64,000 bases of DNA from Takakia lepidozioides (lineage: Eukaryota; Streptophyta; Takakiopsida; Takakiales; Takakiaceae). The stretch lies in the NCBI GenBank assembly GCA_030704615.1, contig CM060734.1:7750001-7814000 (forward strand), in the 5' to 3' direction. Under the pieces are notes generated by a model that was given only the letters and a program-made list of their open reading frames with translations, was not told the origin of the DNA and did not search any database. A program made the position numbers and the translations under genes. This document shows, piece after piece, positions 22,001-31,230 of the stretch (positions within the stretch are counted from its first letter, which is position 1; each line of letters opens with the position of its first letter).

Positions 22001-25000
22001 CTGTTTCTTTCTGCTAAGACAAAAAGGAGAATGGTGCGTCTGTGCCCGACCAGGGGAACATCTGTCCCCTCTGCTAATGGAAGTCGAAGAATACAACCAA
22101 GAGCAATAAAGTGACAAATCATGGAGAACTTTTCTTGCGAGTGAAGAATGATGAGACATGCACCCTCAGGGGGTTCATAGTATAAAACAAGAAGTTCATC
22201 AAAAAACTAGTGCATAACTTATGGAAATAACCAGAGGACGTGCTGAGCACAAGATAGAGATAGGTCGCAAGGACAAAAAGCAGACAGAAACTCGAAGGAT
22301 GGATAATGACCAAAAAAGGGCTGACACGCCTCAAACAGTTAGAATGAACTCATAAGACGTTGTTTGCCGTAGCCTTGTGGCCATTGACCCCGTGTCCAGT
22401 TTGAGCGGAACACAAAGGGACAGAACCTACCTTTGTCAGGGGCTGACGCCGGTAGTACGACTTACCTTGGAATAAACAATTGATCCGGGTTTTCCAGATA
22501 TCCTCTAGAAATCCCTTTCCACAAGCATCAACCTGCTGTGTGTGGTTTGCCCAATAACTAGGCCCCAAAAGGGCCTGGGCTTTTGGCTCAGCCTCGAGAC
22601 TTTCAAAGTTGGTAAACAGAGGTACAGGCACAATTCCCTTGATAGATGTGAAGAGAGCGTCTCTCTGGTGAGAGAACCCGGGACAAAGAATCAGAAAATG
22701 AATATTGTCTTCAGGTTGCCCACACAACGGGCAATTGCACTCTCTCTTTCCTCTCTGCTTCTGTTTGCTGTTCAAAGGTAGGCTTCCCGCCCTGAGTTTA
22801 AATTTCAGTCTAGTGCCGAGAGTGGGTAGACCCTTGAGGTCATCCATGATGTCCTCCCCCATGTCACAGACCGGAAACAAGTTCAGGGAAGTTTTCTGCC
22901 TAACTTCATTTTCATCAGACAATTTCCTGGCAACAGACAACAGCCTCCAAGTCAGATTTATCCAGCAGGGTCAAGACCTGCGGGCTAAGATTCAGATCCT
23001 TGAGAATCTCTTCTACTCTCTTCCGCCAGGACTTAGCCTGTTTGACAGGGCAATCCTGCTTCCAAGATATAGAGTCACTTAACTTAGGATATCTGATGTT
23101 GGACATATGTTGCAGCTGACCCCACCATCTGACCTTGAATTCATCTCGTCGGGAGCTTAAGGAAGGGATGCCAAACTCACCCCGAACAGCCACATTGACT
23201 GTTTTGGAGCATGCTGACATGCACTCCTTAAGCACCTCCACTTGAATGGATTCTAGAGACTTAGCCTGGTTGGAGTTATCAACCCATATTGCAGATGCAT
23301 ACTCCAAGGCAGGTCTAATAACGCGACAAAGCATGGTTTTCTTGACCTCAGAGTTGATCCCTCTGCAATGGAAAAATATAGTGTGACCCAGCGCTTTGCG
23401 CTTGCCAGTTTGAACAACTTTCTGAATATGTGCATCCCAATTACAGTTGGAGGAAAACTCAACGCCGAGGTATGTGTAGGAAGGGAGGACCGGGATCTCT
23501 TGGCTTCCCCACTCCCACTTGAGATCACCTCCTCCCTCTCCTCAGTCGTTGAATGCCACCACTGCACATTTACTGATGTTAGCCTCTAGCCCCCAAAGGT
23601 CAAAGTATCTCTTTGCACAATCAATCAACTCCTGGAGATTGGAAGGAGTCTCCCCTATGCCTGCAAAGTCATCCGCAAACATATGGGCTGGTATGGTGGC
23701 ATCACCCACCCTTAACCCAAATCCCTCACTTTCCACATCCTCGAGGAGTTGATTGATGAAAACATTGAAGAGCAGAGGGAGAGGGTACATCCTTGAGCTA
23801 CACCTTGGTCTATGTCAAAGAAGTTAGACTTCTGTCCATTAACAGTGACACAACTTTTGGTGTGAGCATACAAGTTATGGACAAATCTCCACATATTTCC
23901 CTTGATCCCACATGACCAGAGTCGGAGCCATAGACTCCACAGTGTCATAAGCCTTTTTGACATCCAAGAAAAAAACAAAAGTGGGTTTCCATTCTTTTTT
24001 CCTTCCCTGCATAATCTGGCTTAGATATGATCCACACAGGCCCTGTTTCGCCGAAAGCCAGCTTGGCCTTCGTGGAAACAACCTCTTGATTCCAGATCAA
24101 CCTCGAGACGAGTACTTATAACTCTGCAAAATATCTTGCCAACTGCATTGAGGAGTGTGATGCCTCGGTAGTTCCCCGGTTCTTCTCTGTCACCCTTCTT
24201 GTATAGAGTGACAATGACCCCCTGTCGCCAGCGAAAGGGGCTCATTTCAGTCCTCCAGACAAGATTAAAGAGAAGTACAAGGGCCTCTATCACGGGATCG
24301 CCGCCGTGCTTGATAAGCTCGTTGACTATGCCATCAGGTCCACCAGCTTTATATCCGTTTAAATGCGCAATCGCTTCCACAATCTCAGAAGAACTAATGG
24401 GAACGTTGTAAGCCTTTGAAATATACTCCAATTCATCAGGGCTGTCTTGAATCATAGGAACAGTTTTCCAACTGTGTCCTTCCATTATTCAGAGGACCCC
24501 TCAGTGTTAGACCTAGGAATTTCTGCCAAGGATACTGTAGGGGGTTTCAAAGGTTTTGACAATGTCGACCGTTGAAGTACCCACTGCACCCTTAGCAGTG
24601 CTCAGCACTTGTACTTGCTGACAGTTTTTTGGCTTTGTACAAACGTTGAAGGGCCAACCAGAATCTCTTGTCATTACCACCATGGTGGTTTGAGTTCATT
24701 TCACTGTATAGCTTGTCCCAGTATAATTTCTTCTGAGACCTTACAAGGTGATTCATATCTTTGCGGATCTGGTAGTACTTAGCCCACAATTCTTTGTTGA
24801 TTTTCAAATTGCAGCACTCTTTATAGAGGACTCGTCCCTCAGCTATCTTGAGTTTAATCTCATTGGTCCACCAATTAACAGCTCTACCGCAGACAATTAG
24901 TTTCCTCCCAATGATCTTGTCAGCCACAGAGAAGACGAAACTCTCCCAAGAATCCACTGCTCTTTCAACTTCATTTCATGCATTGCCAGAGCGAGACTGA

Positions 25001-27849
25001 AGGTCTTGAAGCGAGTGGACAAAATGAGGGAGAGCCTCTTGCAAGGCCTGGACATGCTCAGCCTTGACCTCTTCATTTTGGAATTTTTCTATGCGCCACT
25101 TCCGAATCGAACATTTCACAGATCTCTTGGTGTTGGGAAAACACCTTTTGATCTCAGTCCAAACCAGGAAGTGGTCAGATACCAATCAGTTCTGTCGATC
25201 CAACACATTGGCACTCTGGGGAAACAAATCTTTGTCCATTATGATATAATCCACAATGGAACGTTCCCCAGTTTGGGCTTTCTCACGAGTCCACTGCACT
25301 TGGTCTCCGTTTGACCTATTATTCAAGGTCAAAAGCTGAAGTTCTTCTAGACAGTTTATTAACCGTCTACCATTAGAATTCAGCTCATCCTCACCAAAAG
25401 GCCCAGTGGTATCATCCTGATGAAGACCTTTGCCACCCGGGCATTGAAGTCACCCAATAAGACCACCTGACCTTTGGCGAGGAACTTAGCACAGTCCAGC
25501 TTTACATCTTTGAAGGCTTTGTCTGCGTCAGCACTAAGGGTCCCCTCTGTGGACATGTAAACATAACCCACAAAGAGGTCCTTCGTATTCATGCCGCCCT
25601 TCAATTTCAGTTTTAGCCAAATACTGTGCTCATACCGCAAACCCTTGTTGATAATTTCACAATTGTCACACAAGAAATCACGGACAAAGAAGCCAACCCC
25701 TTTTTTACCACGTTTGGCAGAGGCTGCCTTAAGAGCGCACATCTTACCGATCCATTTATAACCATTGACATCTCCAACCAGTTTGTCCGAAGTTTCCCAT
25801 GTCTCTTGCCCAGCAATATCATTTGCCCGAACAACTTGTCCCACTTCGAATTGTTTCCTTTGGTTTTTCAGCCCTGAGAAATTGAAAGTGCCCAGCCGCA
25901 AGCCAGCCCTTTGCATATGAACTGTTTGTCGTCTAGGTAGCCTATGGTTGCTCCTGGACGGCTAACCATTCTGCAAAGGGGGGACAATTACCCCGTGTGT
26001 AGAAGGATTGGTAAACAATTCAGAGTACCAAATCCTTCAGTCACATGACGCTCACGCTCAGCACTCTTAGGGTCAGCTTGTCTGTCTGACTGCTTGGAGT
26101 CAACCTCATCCAGTTCATCAAACCGGTTAGAAACTTTCAAGTTGAAGTCCCTGCCCTTGGTTGTCTTCCTAGAGCGCCTCATTGAATCACCAATGTCTAA
26201 GACCGCTCTCCAGCCAGTCAAGGGACGAACTTCTTTGAGATTGAATTGTTGTGAGACTCTATAGTAGCATTTTTGGGCATTGCAACCTTCAAGTACCTCT
26301 GTTATCAAGTCTCGAGATGGAACCATTAGCCATACAATCCAAGCCTAAGCTGGAGCATGTAATTTTAAGGGACACATCGTCCATCCTAGGATTGACCCCA
26401 AAAACTACACATGAAGCCCTAGATTTGGCATAAGTAACCAATTCCCAGGAATCACCCTGGGGAGCGTTGTTATTGATAAGAGGTAATGTATTGGTAGAAT
26501 TCTCAGGCTATAAGTTTAAGCACAAGGACCAACCCTAGCCCAAGTGCCCAATTTGGGCGGAGGGGCTGCCCCCAAGCGTTAGGGGTCGGCTTGTTACCAT
26601 TCAGAGATCACACTCTAGGGAGCTGCAGGGAATGGCCCGCGTAGGCATATTCTAAAAAGGGAAGGCCCCAAACTCTCCAACTAAATCCAATGCACTACCT
26701 TACCTGAATCAAAGCGCTTCAGGTCAAAACAAACAAAGAAACGGGGTCACAAGGCCGGCATTTAGTCATAGAGACATTTATGTACTCCCGTGTCAAGTCC
26801 ACCCAATGGCAATAGGCTTCCTAGAGGACAGGGAGAGACCTCAAACCGTTAGAAATAGACACAGAGGAGGAAGAGAGCTTTCACTAGAGCACAAGCGACA
26901 GGGAAAAATAGGTATTGTGTACTTTCTCTCCGATAACTACAGAATCAGGGGAAGAGAAGGAAAGGGTGGTAGTAATGAGCTTACCAGGGATGTTGATGGC
27001 AACGTCAAGAGGTTGCGGATCTATACGCACAGCCTGGGGGTACCGAACGTCAATCAGCAAGTATGGAGTGGGGTCGAGCTCTACAAGCTTTCTCACAGCC
27101 AGTGGACGTAAGTGAACGAAGTGGGGGGTATCGACAGGTCGGGATGGCGTGCTGTTGATAAGTGACCCGCTAATATCCCCTGATTGGTTCTGTCGGCGCC
27201 TTGCCAGCACTCTACGCAGCTGGCGCACACCCCACGCCAACAATGCAATCTGAGACAGACCCAAAACATCCTCAATTGGGCAGGTTTATGAGGGATTCGA
27301 GACTTTGATATGTGCCCTAAGAGTATTGAAGCATCCAACGGGACGTTACCATGAATTTCATTTCCTCCCACTGAGAAATTTCGTGATACACTTCAAATCA
27401 GCTAGGGTTTCCACGATAATGAAAACACAGACCTTGATCTCTCAGAGCCAAACTTCATCATCATCGTTTAACTGTTCGAAATCAAACTGATCAATTTTTC
27501 TAGCTTCCCATCATTGTATTTTCTTTGTACCATCTAATTCACCAGCCACCCGAACTATCAATTCGCGGATGCATCCACGCACAATTGTCCATGGAGGAAA
27601 TCATTCGTCTGGGATCACTGAGCTGATCATGGGCTCTACATGCTTGATTCAAACGACTAATGCGATCTCCGAACACAAACACAGTCAGCTTCTTACCTCC
27701 AGCAGAAAGGTGAGAGAACCTCCAACATTTTGCACGCGCAACCGCCCCCTCTTCTTCTCCGGCTGCGAGGTCTCGTCGTCTGGCTGCTCCGACAGCCCCC
27801 GGCTGCTCGCGAGCACATGTGGATCGTCCCGGGGATCCTCCATCGCCAT
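11495..27849 (-). CDS. rhodanese-like domain protein, gene spread over 16 kb
   Basis: Reconstructed from exons 27849-27697, 27270-26985, 13589-13463 and, less surely, 11573-11495. Splice phases 0, 1 and 2 match at each junction. The domain reads VHLRPLAVRKLVELDPTPYL, LLIDVRYP, then AINIP, then NLLVFLSTRGKRAQRTAAAA and DLGYNG, the order of a single rhodanese fold. Active rhodaneses use Cys in CxxGxR to carry persulfide sulfur; here the loop is STRGKR with Ser, so sulfurtransferase activity is unlikely. Such Cys-less forms in plants are thought to act as binding or regulatory modules. Intron 2 is 13.4 kb and filled by LINE-A copies. No transit peptide is evident. The C-terminal exon may be misassigned. 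Confidence 0.65.
11574..12937. other. no gene seen (putative rhodanese intron 3)
   Basis: AT-rich sequence with only short ORFs. Nothing recognised. In the proposed gene model it is intronic. Confidence 0.4.
12938..13045 (-). mobile_element. LINE-A copy 4: tail-only remnant inside a (GA)n microsatellite
   Basis: 45 bp (12961-13005) match the LINE-A 3' end in reverse (ATGTACTCATAAGATG, TTTGCCGTAGCCTTGTGG). An impure GA tract (12940-12960) flanks one side and a pure (GA)n tract (13008-13045) the other. The simplest reading is a very short LINE-A insertion into a (TC)n target on the - strand. Confidence 0.75.
13463..13589 (-). CDS. rhodanese-like gene exon 3: active-site loop
   Basis: Acceptor CCTGCAG|CC (13590) accepts phase 1 from exon 2 and gives ADWENRFPAIKKPG, then NLLVFLSTRGKRAQRTAAAA and DLGYNG. 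The donor GG|GTAATA is at 13462. The loop aligns with the rhodanese VYCxxGxRA motif, with Ser at the catalytic Cys position. The perfect phase match across a 13-kb intron is the main support for linking it to exon 2. Confidence 0.65.
13777..13990 (+). repeat. (TC)n plus flank that recurs beside the LINE-A array
   Basis: A (TC)n tract (13786-13802) is followed by AATACTTTGAAAGCAGCACA. The same flank, with one extra T, follows the last LINE-A 3' end at about 21976. This copy has no LINE-A between tract and flank, so it serves as a paralogous unoccupied site. The similarity continues patchily to GAAAGGAGAATGGT near 13960. Confidence 0.75.
13991..15973. other. intron sequence without recognised genes
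   Basis: About 2 kb with no supported coding region. Two segments, about 14575-14650 and 15165-15235, are diverged copies of each other (both with TGGGACGGGYGCARGTGAGG), spaced about 590 bp apart. Confidence 0.4.
16799..16944 (+). repeat. 73-bp tandem duplication in LINE-A copy 5
   Basis: Two adjacent units beginning CCTACATGCAATGGAA at 16799 and 16872 are nearly identical. They lie in the degraded ORF1 zone and are not seen in copy 8. Confidence 0.85.
17027..17795 (+). pseudogene. LINE-A endonuclease (APE type) remnant, copy 5
   Basis: Fragments in three frames match the APE domain of copy 8: GVGFFVRDFLCDNCEIIS, YEHSIWWRLK, LLGDF near 17415, and SSDHFLVW near 17695 (the SDH signature of APE nucleases). 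An early stop at about 17328 and frame changes break it. In the family the APE nicks the genomic target to prime reverse transcription. Confidence 0.75.
17804..18604. mobile_element. hAT-type non-autonomous element (801 bp)
   Basis: Terminal inverted repeats CAGTGTTGGCC / AGCCAACACTG (10 of 11 match) are flanked by a perfect 8-bp target duplication GTTCAGAC (17796-17803 and 18605-18612). An 8-bp duplication with CAG-starting ends is characteristic of hAT transposons. Subterminal regions are rich in CCGGTT/AACCGG, likely transposase-binding motifs. No transposase is encoded. It is nested in LINE-A copy 5 and so is younger than it. It is related to the element at 33370-34121. Confidence 0.9.
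18778..20400 (+). pseudogene. LINE-A RT remnant, copy 5
   Basis: 18778-19278 joins the pre-RT linker (VNWWTNEFKLKIAERRALYK) directly to CVTVNGQKSNFF, so the RT fingers and motif A are deleted. Motif B (GCTLSPLLFNIFI) and FADDFAGLG remain. A frame change at about 19275 leads to 19275-19517, and another leads to a frame from 19507 carrying the thumb and the CCHC knuckle CPMCGQPEDNIHFLIHC. The open frame from 19507 runs on to 20853, but past about 20400 it crosses the (TC)n junction into copy 6 out of its RT frame and is accidental. Confidence 0.8.
20508..20537 (+). repeat. (TC)n tract joining LINE-A copies 5 and 6
   Basis: A TC microsatellite sits exactly between the 3' end of copy 5 and the truncated 5' start of copy 6. 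Confidence 0.85.
20538..21840 (+). mobile_element. LINE-A copy 6, 5'-truncated
   Basis: It starts inside the RT thumb (GTAGCATTCAACGACAG) directly after the (TC)n tract and ends at GTCTTATGAAACAATC. Coding frames 20433-21167 and 21092-21841 keep the thumb and CCHC knuckle. Between them, about 21021-21097, lies roughly 76 bp of foreign sequence (GAGTGTTGGGTGGCAAAGCC...) absent from the other copies, which causes the frame change. Confidence 0.85.
21847..21868 (+). repeat. (TC)n tract joining LINE-A copies 6 and 7
   Basis: A TC run immediately 3' of copy 6 and 5' of the tail-only copy 7. Confidence 0.85.
21869..21975 (+). mobile_element. LINE-A copy 7: tail-only
   Basis: About 100 bp of LINE-A 3' end (CCTGACAGAGGTAG ... 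GTCTTATGAGTACATTCTCTCC). It is followed by the AATACTTTTGAAAGCAGC flank that also follows a bare (TC)n at 13802. Confidence 0.85.
21976..22328. other. spacer between LINE-A array and full-length copy 8
   Basis: About 350 bp, beginning with the flank shared with 13801-13990. No gene recognised. Confidence 0.5.
22329..22344. repeat. target-site duplication of LINE-A copy 8 (left)
   Basis: CCTCAAACAGTTAGAA, matched by CCTCAAACCGTTAGAA at 26839-26854, one mismatch in 16. Confidence 0.85.
22350..25185 (-). pseudogene. LINE-A ORF2 RT region, frameshifted
   Basis: Consecutive - strand frames 25185-24976, 24957-24592, 24485-24021, 24081-23875, 23978-23712, 23790-23542, 23567-23253, 23334-22915 and 22940-22350 form one ORF2: the APE end, a linker, RT blocks (GYKAGGPDGIVNELIKHGG, NYRGITLLNAVGKIF, AGFRRNRACVDHI, VKKAYDTV, GVAQGCTLS, FADDFAGIG), thumb, and CCHC (CPLCGQPEDNIHFLILC). 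Stops and frame changes separate them. Motif A and FADD aspartates are present, so the decay is mostly by indels. Confidence 0.85.
25380..25916 (-). CDS. LINE-A APE-type endonuclease (N-terminal part of ORF2)
   Basis: The 178-residue frame starts MQRAGLRLGTFNFSGLKNQ, the usual opening beta strand of LINE APE domains, and continues with the catalytic-type DIAGQETWET, GVGFFVRDF and VVLLGDFNARV (the GDFN block). Downstream, after a frame change, SDHFLVW appears at about 25170. APE nucleases nick the insertion target. This is the most complete APE in the window. No metal-binding residue is obviously lost up to GDFN. Confidence 0.8.
   Translation of the reverse strand: MQRAGLRLGTFNFSGLKNQRKQFEVGQVVRANDIAGQETWETSDKLVGDVNGYKWIGKMCALKAASAKRGKKGVGFFVRDFLCDNCEIINKGLRYEHSIWLKLKLKGGMNTKDLFVGYVYMSTEGTLSADADKAFKDVKLDCAKFLAKGQVVLLGDFNARVAKVFIRMIPLGLLVRMS
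25988..26326 (-). pseudogene. LINE-A ORF1 remnant
   Basis: A 112-residue frame with a charged, basic stretch (MRRSRKTTKGRDFNLKVSN) and an acidic one. Its position 5' of the APE fits ORF1, the RNA-binding protein of LINEs, but no zinc knuckle or RRM is visible. Assigned by position only. Confidence 0.35.
26839..26854. repeat. target-site duplication of LINE-A copy 8 (right)
   Basis: Pairs with 22329-22344. It defines the 5' boundary of the full-length LINE-A. Confidence 0.85.
26985..27270 (-). CDS. rhodanese-like gene exon 2: helix and N-terminal rhodanese half
   Basis: Acceptor TTGAG|GAT (27271) in phase 0, donor CCTG|GTAAGC (26984) in phase 1. It encodes a hydrophobic/amphipathic start (DVLGLSQIALLAWGVRQL), a basic linker, then FVHLRPLAVRKLVELD and YLLIDVRYP with the conserved Asp, ending at AINIP. 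Recognised from the LxDVR...A.NIP pattern of rhodanese domains. Confidence 0.7.
27697..27849 (-). CDS. rhodanese-like gene exon 1
   Basis: 51 codons from ATG (MAMEDPRDDPHVLASS) to LTFLLE, ending at a strong donor GAG|GTAAGA in phase 0. There is an in-frame TGA shortly upstream of the ATG. The exon is GC-rich, acidic and then basic (EKKRGRLR), unlike the surrounding intergenic DNA. Confidence 0.6.
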
Positions 27850-29089
27850 CGCTCCTCCTCTCTCTCCTCAGGCTCTCCTGCACTGCTGCAGTGATGTGTC
27901 CGCTTCTACTGGAGTACCAACCATCCAGTATTCCTCATCTTGTTCATCCGTCCCTCCCATCTTGGAATTACCTTCATATAGGTAGGAAAGTGCCTCCACG
28001 GAGGTTACGATACTAAAATCGACTAAAATCGACTACCACTCATAACTAAGGCTCTAGAGCTTAAGCGTTACCTTCAGAAAGGTAATCTTCTCCATTTGTC
28101 ACACATCTACTACTCAAGTGATCCTGGGCTCAAATCCTGGAAACGACCATCTCCATGCTTTATCCTAGTACTTAGGTACTACCTAAAACATGTCCCCTTA
28201 TGGTCAGGAGGTGGTTTTTCTGCCATTTTTGCCCCTCCGTTAAATGGCAGAATATTCAAAGTAGGTAGGAGAATGCCCCATAAAGTCGCAGAATGCACGA
28301 GTAGTTGGCAGAATGCTCGGGTCCTCCATGTTTCGGGTAGTTTCTATAGCAGGCAGGTACCTAATTGTTTTTGCGAGGCAACTATGATGTTTCATCTACT
28401 TCACTGTTTCCTCTACTTGCATGCAACTTGGTGAACCTCAACAGTCGTGCTGTGATTCATGAAATTGTCTCTGAAAGATAACAGGAACCAGTAATGCCAT
28501 GGTCATCTGTGTTCTCAAGGCATGTATCAGCCTAGGTAAAGAGGTCCATGCTGACATCGTCAGGGATGGAGTTGATCCAGTTGTTGCTCTGGAGGCTAAT
28601 TCCCTTGCTACTATGTATATAACACAAAAAATTTAAACAAAAATTGAAGTGCTTCGAAGTTGAGCATCAAAGTGTACTTGGCTGAGATAGGCTGAGACAT
28701 AGAAAACATGTTCCCTAACTTGAGCAGAGGGTGACCGACAAATTGGTGCATGCTATTCATTATTTATCATGTGCACAACAGCTCCAGCTCTAGCAAAATA
28801 ACATAGACCTAATTTTGGTCTCACATTTACCTAGGCCTTGAATGAGGGATGCTAGATCGTGAGCGGTGAGCCTGTGCTCACATGAGCGGTGCTGCCCCAG
28901 GTTTCTTGTAAAAAGGTACTGTACGCAATTCCGCGGATGGCACCCATAACCGCGAGCAGGATGTCCATGTAGGCATGCCAGTGACAAGGTTATATGAAGA
29001 GCACAAATGCCAAAGATCCAACCGATTGTTGCGACATTGACAGTGGGCACAATGAAGATTACTAATTAAGGGGAAGGTGGTATAGTAGA
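27850..29089. other. upstream flank of rhodanese-like gene, no gene seen
   Basis: The part next to 27850 should hold the rhodanese-like promoter. Short ORFs on both strands lack features. A loose repeat of GNAGAATGC motifs (28250-28320) is the only pattern noticed. Confidence 0.35.
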
Positions 29090-29895
29090 TGGGTAATTAG
29101 GGTTTTTTTAGGGTTTTTAGGATTTTTTTTTCCCCGCAGATGCCACTGAATTTTTTTCTTGTTTTTTCGGGTTTTTAGGGTTTTTAGGGTTTTCATAGGG
29201 GGTTCCTAGGGGGCTTTTATTTTCCCCGCAAATGCCACTGAAAGTAGTGTGCGCTGCCGCACACCACTTTCAGAGGATTTTATTTTTTTGGATTTTAAGG
29301 GTTTAGGGTTCTTAGGGTTTGTTTTAGTGTGCGGTGCCGCACACCCCTTTTCAGGGTTTTTTTTTTTTTTTTTTGAGTCTTTTAGGTTTTTTTTAGGGGT
29401 TTTAGGGTTGTTTAGGGTTTAGGGTTTAGTGTGCGGTGCCACTGAAAGAGGTGTGCGGTGCCCCACACTCCTTTTCATGGGTTTTTTAACTTTTTCTTAG
29501 GATTTTTAGGGTTTCTTAGGGTGGGTTTAGGGTTTTTTAGGGTTTTTTTGAAGTGTGTGGTGCCACTGAAAGAGGTGTGCGGTGCCTTACACCCCTTTTC
29601 AGGGGTATTGTTTTTTGTTTTGGGGGGGGGGGTTTAAGGTTTTTTTAAGGGTTTTTTAAGTTTTTCTTTTTTTCTTTTTTCCCGCATATGCCTCTGAAAG
29701 TGGAGTGCGGTGCCGCAGACCACTTTCGGGGTTACTTTTTTTGGGGTTTTTTTAGGGTTTTTCCCCCCAGAAATTGATGTGGGGTACCGCACACCACTTT
29801 TAGGGGTTTTTTTTAGGGTTTTTTTGCCCACAGATGCCGCTGAAAGTAGTGTGCGGTACACTTTCAGGGGATGTGTTTTTTTTTTTTTTTGGGCA
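29090..29895 (+). repeat. array of telomere-like tracts alternating with a GC-rich hairpin
   Basis: Degenerate TTTAGGG/TTTTTAGGG runs alternate with a hairpin motif around GTGTGCGGTGCCGCACACC at about 29250, 29330, 29435-29470, 29550-29590, 29700, 29780 and 29840. In the best unit, CTGAAAGTAGTGTGCG pairs perfectly with CGCACACCACTTTCAG over a 4-nt loop (29240-29275). Spacing is about 80-120 bp. No coding capacity. Confidence 0.8.
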
Positions 29896-31230
29896 ATTGC
29901 CACTCACAATGGAGTCGTCTTGTTTGCAATATGCAGCATAAGTCAGCTTTGACAGTCCTATCTATTCATTGAACCCATGGGCTCTTATTTCATAATGGGG
30001 TCTAATTCCTCATATTGTACATGCCTATTCCAATGGTTATAGGTCCAGCAGGAATAGGTACTCTTTCTTCGACCGCCCGTCATGTGGCATTTGCTGACAT
30101 GGCCTTCGCTCGTGCTGACGTGGCATCCGCTCACGCTGATGTGGCCTGAGCGTGGGTTCACGCCGCGTCAGCCCCGCATGAGCGTGTGCTCACGCCTCAC
30201 CACTCGCGCCGTTGCGTCGCTCGCCTTGAATGACTAAATGGCATATGACAGCAGATGAAGACTTAAAGAACGACTTTCTCCCAATCAAGATAACACGGCC
30301 AGATCGGCTTGTATCTGATTCAATGCTGCTGAAGTCCTAACTTCATGCTCTATCAGGTTACTTAGTACTGCAAGTGAACAGAGAAACTAACACGTAACCC
30401 AGAAACAAATCACAAGAATAGTTTGTATGATCACGGTCTCATCAAAATCTAGTTCAGCATCAGGTGAAGTGCAACTAAAAGTGAAACTCATCAACTATCC
30501 ATCACGCTTTTCGAGCACAGTTTTGAGAAGATCAACTATGTTGAACGGATCCTCGTCCCGCGGAGCAGTGCTCCGCCCCCTCCCTCATGCTCTTGCTCCT
30601 ATCTTTTAGCTATGCCTATCTTTAGGGTTCCGCTAAATTCCTCAATCACTTAGTTGCGGTCCCGCCGAGCCTCCTGGAGAAGGGAAGAAGTGTACCAGGT
30701 ATGCATGCGAGGCCACCCTTTTGGCCGGGGAGACTTCATGCCCAAATATTTGAGGTCCTACTTGCGGTCGCGGGCTGCACTCCAGTGGGAGTTGGGGGCC
30801 CGGTGTGGGATGGTAGATAAACCCTCCTGCTGCTCGCCTGTTGAAGGGGGCAGAGCCCGATCCACCATTAGAAGGCTCGAGTTGAGGTAGAAGGTCGCAT
30901 ATGGTACCTTACGACAGGTGTAGAACGGCGAAATCCGCACTAGAGGAGCCAGAAAATAGCTTAAAAGAAGCGCAATGAAGTAGATGTAGGGAGCATGCTT
31001 GCAACGGGTGGAGAAGTGGCGAGGCCAATGCTTGAGAACACAACGGGAGGTAGCAGAGGCCTTGGATAAAAACAGCTGCCGCGCCAGTACCCCACCCAGG
31101 CTTTAAGCTCTCAAAAGCACCCTCCCACCCCTCGAGCTCAAGGGATATGCATCCTCATCGCATCAGCTTCGCTCTGTACGACATCCACAGCCCGTCGAAA
31201 GGCTAAAGGGTGGCTCACGGCGAAGGGCTA
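29896..31230. other. no gene recognised
   Basis: 1.3 kb with short, featureless ORFs. A small degenerate repeat of about 21 bp (GCTGACGTGGC and relatives) occurs at 30095-30150. Confidence 0.35.

Larger units (their letters stand above)
22345..26838 (-). mobile_element. LINE-A copy 8, full length (about 4.5 kb)
   Basis: The best view of the family. Direct repeats CTCAAACAGTTAGAA (22330-22344) and CTCAAACCGTTAGAA (26840-26854) flank it, differing at one base, giving a target duplication of about 15-16 bp. On the - strand the order is 5' leader, ORF1 remnant, APE endonuclease, linker, RT, CCHC knuckle and the 3' end TTATGAGTTCATT. Unlike most other copies, its 3' end is not next to TC. Reading frames are broken at several points. 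It lies in the rhodanese-like intron 2 in the gene's own orientation. Confidence 0.9.

Noticed and set aside
27539-27883. 114-codon - strand frame overlapping rhodanese exon 1
   Set aside because: It is a different frame from the MAMEDPRDDP exon, starts without good context and runs through the strong donor. Judged a shadow.
29090-29895. True chromosome-end telomere
   Set aside because: TTTAGGG units are degenerate, broken by hairpins, and flanked on both sides by ordinary genomic DNA.
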